A program made the position numbers and the translations under genes. Source: an uncultured Bacteroidota bacterium (lineage in GTDB: Bacteria > Bacteroidota > Bacteroidia > Bacteroidales > CAIWKO01). From it: a stretch of 17,072 bases of DNA. This document shows positions 7,127 to 15,200 of this stretch, piece after piece. The stretch spans positions 1-17,072 of the forward strand of contig CALGYY010000147.1 in NCBI GenBank assembly GCA_937934705.1, written 5' to 3'. The first letter of the stretch is position 1; each line of letters opens with the position of its first letter. The notes under the pieces are model-generated. The model ran no database searches. It saw only the letters and a list, made by a program, of their open reading frames with translations, and was not told where the DNA came from.

Positions 7127-9532
7127 TCAGAATACCAATTTGAGGCTACCCACGAAATTTCTTCCGGCAGCAACGATGCCTGAGCTGTAGGGCCGATAAC
7201 GCCTGTCAGTCAGGTTTTCTACGCCTGCACTTACAAACAGCTTTTCAATGACTTTGACCTCTGCTTTAAAGTTCAGGGTATACCAGGAAGGTGACCAGGG
7301 GTCGCCATTTTCGTCAATCGCATAAATCTCAGGTTTGCCCTTTTCTTCCTCAGGTAATTCAGAGAACTTTTTGGCTCCGCTGTAAATGGCATACAGCTGG
7401 AGATTTACGCGGTCTTTATTGTAGGATATTCTGCTGGTTCCGAACCAGGGAGGAGCATGGCGTGAGGGACTGCTCGTTCCGTCGTCAAGTTCCTCAATGC
7501 CTATCTGGTAATTGAAATCAGAACTTAATCCCAGACCAAAGGGCAGTTTCATCTCCAAACCTGCCTGTACTCCGTATATCTGGGCATAAGCTGCATTCTG
7601 AACTGCCTGTACCTGGCTCAGGGTTCCGTCGTACAAAATACTATCGAGCCCGTTGAGATGAAAATCCCTGCGGACCATTGCATTCTGCAGATAAGTGTAA
7701 TAGCCCGTCAGATCAATTTTGAGAACTTCCCCGAATACTTTTGCCAGGCCGACTTCCGCATTCCACGCGTATTCCGCTTTAAGTCCGGGATTTGGTACGA
7801 CAACTGCCCCGGGTTCTGAATCGAATACTTTACCCAGGTCGTCCACATTGGGTGAGCGGAACCCGGTGGAGAGGTTCAGGTTAATCGCCCATTTCTCTGT
7901 GGGACGGTAAACCAGGCCGAGGCTACCGGAAACGGAACCATCGTTGATACTTGCATTGGTGTAGGGGAAAGGGTAGAAGGTAGTATCAAATTCGGCCTCC
8001 AGGACATACTGGTTGTAACGTGCGCCTGCCTGAAGCATAACTTTTTCCGATATCCGGAATTGATAACTGAGGTAAGCGGCATAAGACGCCCAGGTGGAGC
8101 GGGGGTACCTGGATGGTCCTTTCGCTGATGTGCCTGCTGCTATATCCTCGTCTGTACCGGTGCTTATCACATCGTTATAGACAGCCTCCAGCCCGTAGAG
8201 CAGTTTGTGCTTTTTACCCAGGCCCTTGCTGAAGTCAATATTGCCCGAATATGCAGCAACGTTTTCTGTTCTGATATGCCGTTCGTCCTTATTGATATCG
8301 CGGTCGATCCTGCTTTCCTCAAAGTTCTGAACAGCAAGCCTGATGCTCATTTCATCGTAAACCGTATTATTCCCGGTATGCGTAACACTCAGGTTGTTCA
8401 TCATCCATTCCTGCGGTCCGTAATTCCATTCTCCATATCTGGGAAGTCCCTTTTTGTAACGGATATGACGATCATAACGCGCATAATCCGAGGTGACGGA
8501 ATAATGGAAACCATACTGAATATCCAGTTTATCGCAGGGTTTATAGCGGAGTTTCTGCATCAGGTTGATTTGTGAATAAGCCGATGGCTTTTGAATTTTT
8601 GGGTTATCGTTGGTCACAATCACGTCCACACTATCCTGGCGTTGCACATAGAACGGCCGCAGGTATTCCTCCGGTCCGTAACTGCCCATTTTCAGATCGC
8701 CGAAATTGCTGCTGCTGATGCTTGTGATCATGGCGAACTTCCGCCAGCCAACGCCAACATCCAGGTGGGCCGTTAATTCGTTATTGGCTGAAGAATAACG
8801 GGTCAGCGCCTTACCTGTGACCAAAGGCTTTTCACTGGTCGAAAACTGAGGGCTCAGGGTCTGAAAGCTCATCACACCCCCGATGGCATCGCTGCCGTAC
8901 ATAACAGAACCCGGTCCGAAAAAAACTTCGGTGTTCTCGATCGACAATGGATCCAAAGAGATCACGTTCTGAATGTTCCCTGCCCGGAAAATCGCGGTAT
9001 TCATCCTTACCCCATCGATGGTATACAGCAGACGGTTGGTGGCAAAGCCCCGGATCATCGGACTCCCGCCTCCCTGCTGACTTTTCTGGATGAATACTTT
9101 ACCCGAAACGCCCAGAAGGTCAGCGGCTGTTTGCGGATTGAGCAGGCTGACTTCGCGGACGGGAATGGTAGTGATTCTGCCGGGTACATCATTGGCGGGC
9201 TGCGACCATCTTGTTGCGGAAACAACGAATACATCAAGAGACACGCCGCTTTGTTTCATGCTGATTTTGAATCCCTGTGATGATAATTGCTGATAAGTCA
9301 TTTTCTGACTTTTGTATCCCATCAGGCGAATCTCTATCATCTCAGTTTTGCTGAATGCACTGATATCCGCTTCCCCGTTGGCATTGGTGTAAGTATGAAG
9401 CATAGGGTCATCCGCGGTGAACAGAACATTTTCCAATGCTTTCTGATGATCGGCGTCAGTCACCGTGGCCACCTGCGCCTCAAGGTATTGAATACTACAG
9501 AAAGCAAATAATATTAATATTACTTTTTTCAT
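7127..9532 (-). CDS. TonB-dependent outer-membrane receptor (hemoglobin/heme-receptor-like)
   Basis: An 801-residue receptor when started at ATG 9532, giving the signal peptide MKKVILILFAFCSIQYLEAQ. The frame stays open to 9640, but that extension lacks a signal peptide. Residues 21-97 resemble a carboxypeptidase-D-regulatory-like domain, and DVFVVSATR (100-108) is a likely TonB box. The plug (about 110-225) carries SPMIRGFATNRLLYTIDGVR and VFFGPGSVMYGSDAIGGV, close to hemoglobin/heme receptors of the HmuR type. The rest is a 22-strand-type barrel ending in Phe. FRSP and NPGL resemble the FRAP and NPDL boxes of heme receptors, but no His lies between them, so the ligand is uncertain. It uses proton-motive force delivered by TonB to import a ligand into the periplasm. 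It follows the C10 peptidase gene by 162 nt and ends at a strong terminator. Confidence 0.88.
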   Translation of the reverse strand: MKKVILILFAFCSIQYLEAQVATVTDADHQKALENVLFTADDPMLHTYTNANGEADISAFSKTEMIEIRLMGYKSQKMTYQQLSSQGFKISMKQSGVSLDVFVVSATRWSQPANDVPGRITTIPVREVSLLNPQTAADLLGVSGKVFIQKSQQGGGSPMIRGFATNRLLYTIDGVRMNTAIFRAGNIQNVISLDPLSIENTEVFFGPGSVMYGSDAIGGVMSFQTLSPQFSTSEKPLVTGKALTRYSSANNELTAHLDVGVGWRKFAMITSISSSNFGDLKMGSYGPEEYLRPFYVQRQDSVDVIVTNDNPKIQKPSAYSQINLMQKLRYKPCDKLDIQYGFHYSVTSDYARYDRHIRYKKGLPRYGEWNYGPQEWMMNNLSVTHTGNNTVYDEMSIRLAVQNFEESRIDRDINKDERHIRTENVAAYSGNIDFSKGLGKKHKLLYGLEAVYNDVISTGTDEDIAAGTSAKGPSRYPRSTWASYAAYLSYQFRISEKVMLQAGARYNQYVLEAEFDTTFYPFPYTNASINDGSVSGSLGLVYRPTEKWAINLNLSTGFRSPNVDDLGKVFDSEPGAVVVPNPGLKAEYAWNAEVGLAKVFGEVLKIDLTGYYTYLQNAMVRRDFHLNGLDSILYDGTLSQVQAVQNAAYAQIYGVQAGLEMKLPFGLGLSSDFNYQIGIEELDDGTSSPSRHAPPWFGTSRISYNKDRVNLQLYAIYSGAKKFSELPEEEKGKPEIYAIDENGDPWSPSWYTLNFKAEVKVIEKLFVSAGVENLTDRRYRPYSSGIVAAGRNFVGSLKLVF

Positions 9533-9694
9533 TACTATATCTTTTGAAATTAAAGAGGCTGTCCCGCCGGATCCCGGCTCCCTGAAAGCAAGTGAATCAC
9601 AGGTTTGTCCGGGATTTATCATCCCTTGTGACCTGTCCATTCATTTTCCGGCAGGCAGAATCTGCCGGGCCAGCCCTAAAAACGCAAGGATCCG
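9533..9694 (-). other. Structured spacer between the C10 peptidase and receptor genes
   Basis: Three short hairpins lie in this gap: CCGGCAG (9648-9654) with CTGCCGG (9662-9668), perfect over 7 bp with a 7-nt loop; GGGAT (9611-9615) with ATCCC (9621-9625); and GCCGG (9566-9570) with CCGGC (9574-9578). None has a U-tract on the minus strand. They may attenuate or protect the RNA between the two genes. No convincing TAnnTTTG promoter box for the receptor was found. Confidence 0.4.
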
Positions 9695-11425
9695 TTATCG
9701 CAGCACGATTTTACTGTGCTGAATGTGATCAGGTCCTTCAAGAGAAAGCACATAAACCCCTTTCGGCATTTCGCTCACATCGATGCTGAAATCTGTCCGC
9801 CCTTCCGGGATCAGGGCTTGAACAAGCAGCTGTCCTGTCAGGTTGGTCAATCGCAGAGAGCGTTCTTTAGTGTCGTATGGGTTCATATGCAGATTAATCC
9901 TGTCAGTGGCAGGATTAGGGAAGATCATAACGGAAGTTCCTGCTTCATTCTCCGGAGCGCCTATCACCGTAGCATTGTACATGGCCTCCCAGCCCTGGAA
10001 CTGGTTAGCACCATCGCTGCTGAACACGATCAGCATGCTTCCGCCGCTGGATGTGAGGGCAGGAGGGATGACGTTGCCGGAATAGGTTCCCAGAAGCGGA
10101 GCGCTGGTGGTAGCCCCATCGTAAACCCAGACCACGTCCTTGTTTTCCTCAGTGTTGAACTGGGTGAATACAAGGTCCACAGAAACTGCGTTGGGAGGCT
10201 GAATCAGCGACTCGCAGGAAGTGTTGTTCCAATAGTAGGAATAAAGACTTCCATCGCCGAATGCCCGGGATTGGTCAGTATATACCTTATGCGAAAGGCA
10301 ATAGGGAGCGAAATACGGAACGATGTTGATTACAGCCTGGTGTCCGTCAGGGAAACTGCTCAGATCATCCACAAGGAAATAACCATTACTGTATCCTCCC
10401 CATCCCCAGTTCATATGGAAGTGGGCGGTGTCTGAATAACCGTCGCAAACCCAGGCATGGCCTCCGCCGCTGCCCGAACCGGAATACAGGATAGGTTTCC
10501 CGTCTTCCAGGTTTTCCCGCAGCATGATTTTCCAGTCGTACCAGGTATAATCACTCTTCTCGATCAGTTTGATGGTGGACCGGTACTGAAAATAGTCTTT
10601 CATCGCATCTTTGGCCAGCCCCGTATACGAGCCCGAACCTGTTGGTGTGTAGTTCATTTCAACCGCCACACCGCAATGATACATCAGTCGTGCGATCGAG
10701 TATTTACTGACAGAGTTGAGTGTGTTTGTCATGGAATCCATGGCGTAGGTGGTCGCTGAAAAATCCGCAGTGATCGCGCCATAGTAAGGGTGAGTGTATG
10801 AATGAGAGCCTTCACCCTGTAAGGGCCAGTTCCAGAATTTCATGATCTGCGACATGGCGGTAGCGACGCAACCGGCATAGCAACGACCTCCGGGACCTGC
10901 AGGATGGAGCGGGCAGTAATAATTGTACCCCGATCCCTGGTCCCATCGGGTTGTGCAAAGAGGATCAATACTTTTATTATTCCCTTTTCCCTGCGGGAGT
11001 TCTTTGTTCAGAGCGTAATACTGCCAGACCTGCGAAACCCGCGCGTCGGCAGTCCGCTTCTCATTTCTCACCGCTGTAATCCGCATACTGTATTCCTCCA
11101 TCCAGGAGATCAGTTGTTCAGGCTGCTCATCTTCACGCCAGTTCCCTTCATAGGAAAACGCAAGCACAGGAAACATGGCATCATCTGCAGCTACGATCAC
11201 AAATCCTGAATTCTGAATGTCGAAAATATAGTAAATGGCTACAGAGGCATCTGTGTGCGTAATCGTCCGCACAATGTCCGCCTGGTTCACCGACAGATCT
11301 TTGGGTGCATGGGCTTTCCAGTAGTTGAGTCCCACAGTGGCTGCTGTTTCCTGGTTGACGAAGGCAGCCTGTACAAAACCGGCAAGCATCGCCAGAAACA
11401 GTATCAGAAAAGATCTTTTTATCAT
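9695..11425 (-). CDS. C10-family (streptopain-like) cysteine peptidase with CUB and T9SS sorting domains
   Basis: A 576-residue secreted peptidase. Residues 1-20 are a signal peptide. About 22-125 match the Spi_C10 propeptide, which inhibits the enzyme until it is removed (FVIVAADDAMFPVLAFS is characteristic). The C10 catalytic domain spans about 150-372: the nucleophile is Cys186 in CYAGCVATAMSQIMKFWNWP, the His is 323 in GGGHAWVCDGY, and HMNWGWGGYSNGYF (337-350) carries the conserved Trp residues. About 376-488 resemble a CUB domain (CESLIQPPNAV, VWVYDGA, LIVFSSDG). Residues 498-576 are a type A T9SS sorting domain (IFPNPATDRINL, then GVYVLSLEG and a basic end KIVLR), so it should cross the outer membrane through T9SS. 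Relatives include SpeB, interpain and PrtT. A likely role is protein degradation outside the cell, supplying peptides or releasing ligands, possibly for the adjacent receptor. Confidence 0.93.
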   Translation of the reverse strand: MIKRSFLILFLAMLAGFVQAAFVNQETAATVGLNYWKAHAPKDLSVNQADIVRTITHTDASVAIYYIFDIQNSGFVIVAADDAMFPVLAFSYEGNWREDEQPEQLISWMEEYSMRITAVRNEKRTADARVSQVWQYYALNKELPQGKGNNKSIDPLCTTRWDQGSGYNYYCPLHPAGPGGRCYAGCVATAMSQIMKFWNWPLQGEGSHSYTHPYYGAITADFSATTYAMDSMTNTLNSVSKYSIARLMYHCGVAVEMNYTPTGSGSYTGLAKDAMKDYFQYRSTIKLIEKSDYTWYDWKIMLRENLEDGKPILYSGSGSGGGHAWVCDGYSDTAHFHMNWGWGGYSNGYFLVDDLSSFPDGHQAVINIVPYFAPYCLSHKVYTDQSRAFGDGSLYSYYWNNTSCESLIQPPNAVSVDLVFTQFNTEENKDVVWVYDGATTSAPLLGTYSGNVIPPALTSSGGSMLIVFSSDGANQFQGWEAMYNATVIGAPENEAGTSVMIFPNPATDRINLHMNPYDTKERSLRLTNLTGQLLVQALIPEGRTDFSIDVSEMPKGVYVLSLEGPDHIQHSKIVLR

Positions 11426-11458
11426 CTTATTGAGATATTTAGAAGTGTAAATTTGTTA

Positions 11459-11466
11459 CAAATATA
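11459..11466 (-). promoter_or_regulatory. -7 box upstream of the C10 peptidase gene
   Basis: TATATTTG on the minus strand fits TAnnTTTG exactly and lies 34 nt before the start codon. No TTG occurs at the expected -33 distance, so this is a partial match. The box continues into the palindrome TTTGTAACAAA. Confidence 0.4.
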
Positions 11467-11478
11467 TGGCTTTTTTCA

Positions 11479-11504
11479 CCTGCCCGGATATTATGCCCGG
11501 CAGG
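11479..11504 (-). other. Hairpin over the stop codon of the 185-residue gene
   Basis: CCTGCCCGG (11479-11487) and CCCGGCAGG (11496-11504) pair over 8 of 9 positions around an 8-nt loop that contains part of the stop codon (11491-11493). Reading the minus strand, A residues follow instead of T, so it is not a canonical intrinsic terminator. It shares the CCGGCAG core with the hairpin after the C10 gene (9648-9668). Confidence 0.4.
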
Positions 11505-12048
11505 CCTCATCGTGACGATTCGGCGGTGGGGTTGGCACCTCTCCGGCTTCATTCTGAAACGAAAATAAATAAGGCATTTCCGGAGCCGAGAATTCAGGCA
11601 GGCCCTGCTCACCGGGTGCCAGGGGTTGAATGAATGTCAGCCCAAGCATCAGATTAACTAGTCTCTGCTTCTGCTGTGCCTGCCGGTCGCTTTTACATTG
11701 CTGATTCACCAGACTGCTGAGATGCTCAAACAACTTTTCTTCCTGATGGTCGTTGATACACGCATAAGTGATCTTGCCATTTTCAGTAGCCTTGCTGACA
11801 ATGTCATACATCTTGCCTTTGTATACAAACTCTGCATCATGTATCCACCTGATCCCGGAACTGCCATCTTCGACTTCCTGCAAATCAAAGGTCAGGTAAT
11901 GCAACTGGTCTGCGGGAACGGATTGTTTGATCTGTTTTTTGATCTCCTTCCGGACTTGTGCACGATATACCGAGAACAAAAGGTATGCACCGCTTGTGTT
12001 GAATAACAAGGCCATGATGAATAATCCCGCAAACGTTTTTCTCAGCAT
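11491..12048 (-). CDS. Membrane-anchored protein of unknown function, 185 residues
   Basis: I do not recognise a named family. Residues 7-28 form one membrane segment (or an uncleaved signal) with a short basic cytoplasmic end MLRK, then a charged helix RAQVRKEIKKQIK (29-41). The probable folded part is about 45-115, with aromatic and acidic marks: WIHDAEFVYKGKMYDI (68-83) and YACINDHQEEKLFEHL (95-110). I recall similar small anchored proteins with an E-F-Y-G-x-M-Y-D pattern near TonB receptors in Bacteroidota, but cannot cite one. The C-terminus is proline-rich (VPTPPPNRHDEACRA). Gene order, small protein then C10 peptidase then receptor, suggests a possible shared unit, although gaps of 65 and 162 nt argue that each may have its own control. 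A -7 box lies only 5 nt before the start codon. Confidence 0.7.
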   Translation of the reverse strand: MLRKTFAGLFIMALLFNTSGAYLLFSVYRAQVRKEIKKQIKQSVPADQLHYLTFDLQEVEDGSSGIRWIHDAEFVYKGKMYDIVSKATENGKITYACINDHQEEKLFEHLSSLVNQQCKSDRQAQQKQRLVNLMLGLTFIQPLAPGEQGLPEFSAPEMPYLFSFQNEAGEVPTPPPNRHDEACRA

Positions 12049-12053
12049 GAGTG

Positions 12054-12061
12054 CAAATATA
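12054..12061 (-). promoter_or_regulatory. -7 box immediately upstream of the 185-residue gene
   Basis: TATATTTG on the minus strand fits TAnnTTTG exactly and ends 5 nt before ATG 12048. A transcript started 5-7 nt downstream would be leaderless or nearly so. No TTG is visible at the -33 distance. The alternative is a start at the internal Met12, which would cut the membrane segment. Confidence 0.4.
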
Positions 12062-12215
12062 GGAATATTTGCTTTTCATCGTTTTTGTTTCAGGGCAGTG
12101 ATCATCAGAGCATAAAACGAAACTGTCGCCCCATGCCAGGATACAGTATTAAATGAATGATCCGATCAGGCAATTTTACGTATGAATAAACTGTTAATAA
12201 TTATCTCTTAGGACC

Positions 12216-12246
12216 TTGCGGTTTTCGTGTTTTTTGTATTATTTTG
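12216..12246 (+). promoter_or_regulatory. Candidate promoter of the large T9SS cargo gene
   Basis: TTG (12216-12218) is followed after 20 nt by TTATTTTG (12239-12246), one mismatch from TAnnTTTG. A start near 12253 would leave a leader of about 38 nt before ATG 12291. The remaining 242-bp divergent gap (12049-12290) is AT-rich and shows no other clear element. Confidence 0.5.
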
Positions 12247-12290
12247 TACTCAGAAAATCTATTTTCCCCCAAACTGCAATTTATTTCTAA

Positions 12291-15200
12291 ATGATTAAAA
12301 ACTACCTTCTTGCACTTGTGCTGAGTATGGCTTCCTGTTTTTATACCCTGGCACAGGTTCCGACCAATGGTGATTGTTTAGGTGCAATACCGGTTTGCAA
12401 TAGCGTGTACTCCTATTCCAGTTCGGCAAACGGACCGGGGAATTACACGGATCTGCCCTATCAGGGTCCTGCCAGTAATAACTATTGTCCGACCAATTGC
12501 ATCTCTGTGGGTGAACAGAATTCCACCTGGTATATTTTCACGACACAAACGGCAGGGAATATTAATTTCACCATTACTCCTGTGGACATGTCTGATGATT
12601 ACGATTGGGCGCTGTATAATATTACTACCGGATCCGGATGCACCGGAATATACAGTGGCGGGATGCAGGTGAGCTGTAACTACTGTGCGAACCCCGGAAC
12701 CACCGGACCCAATCAGGCCAATGCCTTGTATTGCAATGGCCCGAATTCCTGTTCCAGTTATAACAAAGTCATACCAACAGCGGCAGGACAGACCTATGCG
12801 CTTTTTGTTGATAATTTTACCGGTTCATTCAATGGCTACACCATTAATTTCGGTGCATCAACTGCGGGTATTGTTGATAATGTCAGACCTTATATGACAT
12901 GGCTACAAACACCTGTCAGCTGTGGCGCCAATACATTGACCATCCGCTTCAACGAGAATATCCGTTGCAACAGCATCACCGGCTCAGATTTTACCCTTAC
13001 CGGCCCTGGCGGCCCTTATACTATTTCATACGTGAGTGGGGCTGCCTGTAATGTCGGAGGAACATTTGAAGATGAGTTCGTCCTGACGGTGATTCCTGAC
13101 ATGACCACCGCTGGAACCTATACACTTTGGCTCTCAGGAGCTGTTATGGACAACTGCGGTAACCTGAGTGACCCTGCCAATGTCAACAACACCCGGACGT
13201 TCACAATCACCGCACCCACTACCAGCGTTACGGCTTCACCCAATCCGGTTTGTGCCGGGTCGAGCACCACACTGACCGCCTCCGGAGCAAGCACCTATTC
13301 CTGGAGTCACGGCCTAGGTACTGGAGCCTCCAAGGTGGTTACACCGGCCGCCACCACAACCTATACTGTCGTGGGCACTCTGGGAGCCTGCAATGTCGGG
13401 GCATCAGTTACTGTTAATGTAACCCCTGCCCCCGTGGGAGCTGTGTTTGCCAATCCTATCAATTTTGGAACATTAACATGTCAGACTTATACTGATGTTC
13501 AAAATAACTGTACGGGAAATTGTTTCGGGCATGAGTACGGACAGGCCAGTCATGATATCTATTACCGTTTCACCCTCGCACAGGCGGCTACCGTTGATAT
13601 TTCGCACTGTGCTTCCTCGTTCGATACCTACATGCACCTACTCAACAGCGGTGGAGGTCTGATTACCTCAGTCGATGATAACGGCCCTCTCTGCGTCGGA
13701 ACCCGCGCATCCATTTCCACCTCACTGGCCGCGGGAACCTATTATGTGGTTTCTGAAGGGTACGGTAGTAATTGTGGTACGCTCTCCACCCAGATCTCAT
13801 TTCCGACACCTTCGGGCAGTATTACTGCCAGTGCAGCCTCCGTTTGCCAGGGAGCAAACGTTACCTTTAATTCCACCACCACCAGCGGCACCTGGAGTAC
13901 TTTCCAGTACCAATGGGACGGAACCGGCGGAGCCTGGACCAACTGGACTACGGCCAATCCTTACGTCTGGCCTTCCGGTAATGGAGGACACACCCTCTAT
14001 GTCAGGGGGGTGTATACCAATGGTCCGTGCACTGCCTACTCGAATATTGTCAGTGTTTATGTAGCAGCACCCACCAATGCAGGAAGCATGGCTGCTGTTC
14101 CGGCAAGCGTATGTGTAGGGGCAGGAGTGAATTTTGACCTGACAGCCTATGTCGGAACTTTTGACTATTTCCAGTATCAGTGGGACGGAACCGGTGGCGC
14201 CTGGACCAACTGGGCAAATACGGATCCTTACGTATGGACGGCCTCCAATCCGGGTCATACTTTGTATGTAAGGGGTGTCGTGACAAGTTCTCCATGCGCT
14301 ACTGCCTATTCTGCCCCAGTGGGAGTTTACATAACACCAACCCCGGTGGGGGCAACCCAGGGGAACCCCATCAATGTGGGTACGCTGACTTGCTCTTCAT
14401 ATTCCAATACTCAGAACAACAGCACTGTGAATTGTTTCGGCCATGAGATCGGAAACGCCAGTGATGACATTTATTATTCTTTCACCCTTACAGCACCAAC
14501 TATCGTAACGATTTCGCATTGCGGATCCGGCTTTGATACATATATGAGGTTACTTGACAATCTGGGAACGCAATTGTATTTCAACGATGACTACGGCCCG
14601 ATCTGCGCTACAGCGCAAGCATCCATGCAGCCCACTTTACCTGCGGGGACTTACTACGTAGTTTCTGAGGGTTACAGTACATACTCCGGCAACATCATTA
14701 CCCAGATCAGTGTGCCTGCTCCCTCAGGGGGCAGCATCAGTGGCCCAGATCTGGTCTGCTACGGATCTTCAGGTGTGGTTTACACCATTACGGGAGCAAC
14801 CAATGCTGCTACCTACAACTGGAGCGTTCCGGCCGGAGCATCCATCACCGCGGGACAGGGGACATCATCCATAACTGTCAACTGGGGAACGGCTTCATCT
14901 GGCTCCGTAAGCTGTATCCCAACCAATGGTCCCTGCGTTGCAGCATCGGTCAGCAGACCTGTCACCGTAATGCCTGCTACGTGTTGGATCGGAGTGACCA
15001 GCACCGATTGGTTTACGGCCAGTAACTGGTGCCTGAATGGTAATATTCCATTGACCACAACAGATGTGATTATCCCGAATGCCATTCTCACCCCGAATGA
15101 CCCCAATATTTATGCTGTGGGTGCGGTTTGTCGTAATATGACCATACAGGCCGGCGGGATTGTTAACATTACGGGAACCAATCCTCTCAGTGTCTATGGG

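Noticed and set aside
9562..9580. GCCGG/CCGGC hairpin considered as a terminator before the receptor gene
   Set aside because: The stem is only 5 bp with a 3-nt loop and no U-tract on either strand.
9716..10435. Plus-strand frame of 239 codons
   Set aside because: It lies opposite the C10 peptidase, whose catalytic and sorting motifs are plain, and it shows no domain of its own.
13797..14258. Minus-strand frame of 153 codons with internal repetition
   Set aside because: The repetition is the mirror of domain repeats B1 and B2 in the large cargo gene. The frame is open because of base composition.
13422..14729. Repeats considered as a CRISPR or tandem DNA array
   Set aside because: The units are long, diverged mostly at silent sites and in frame, so they are protein domain duplications.
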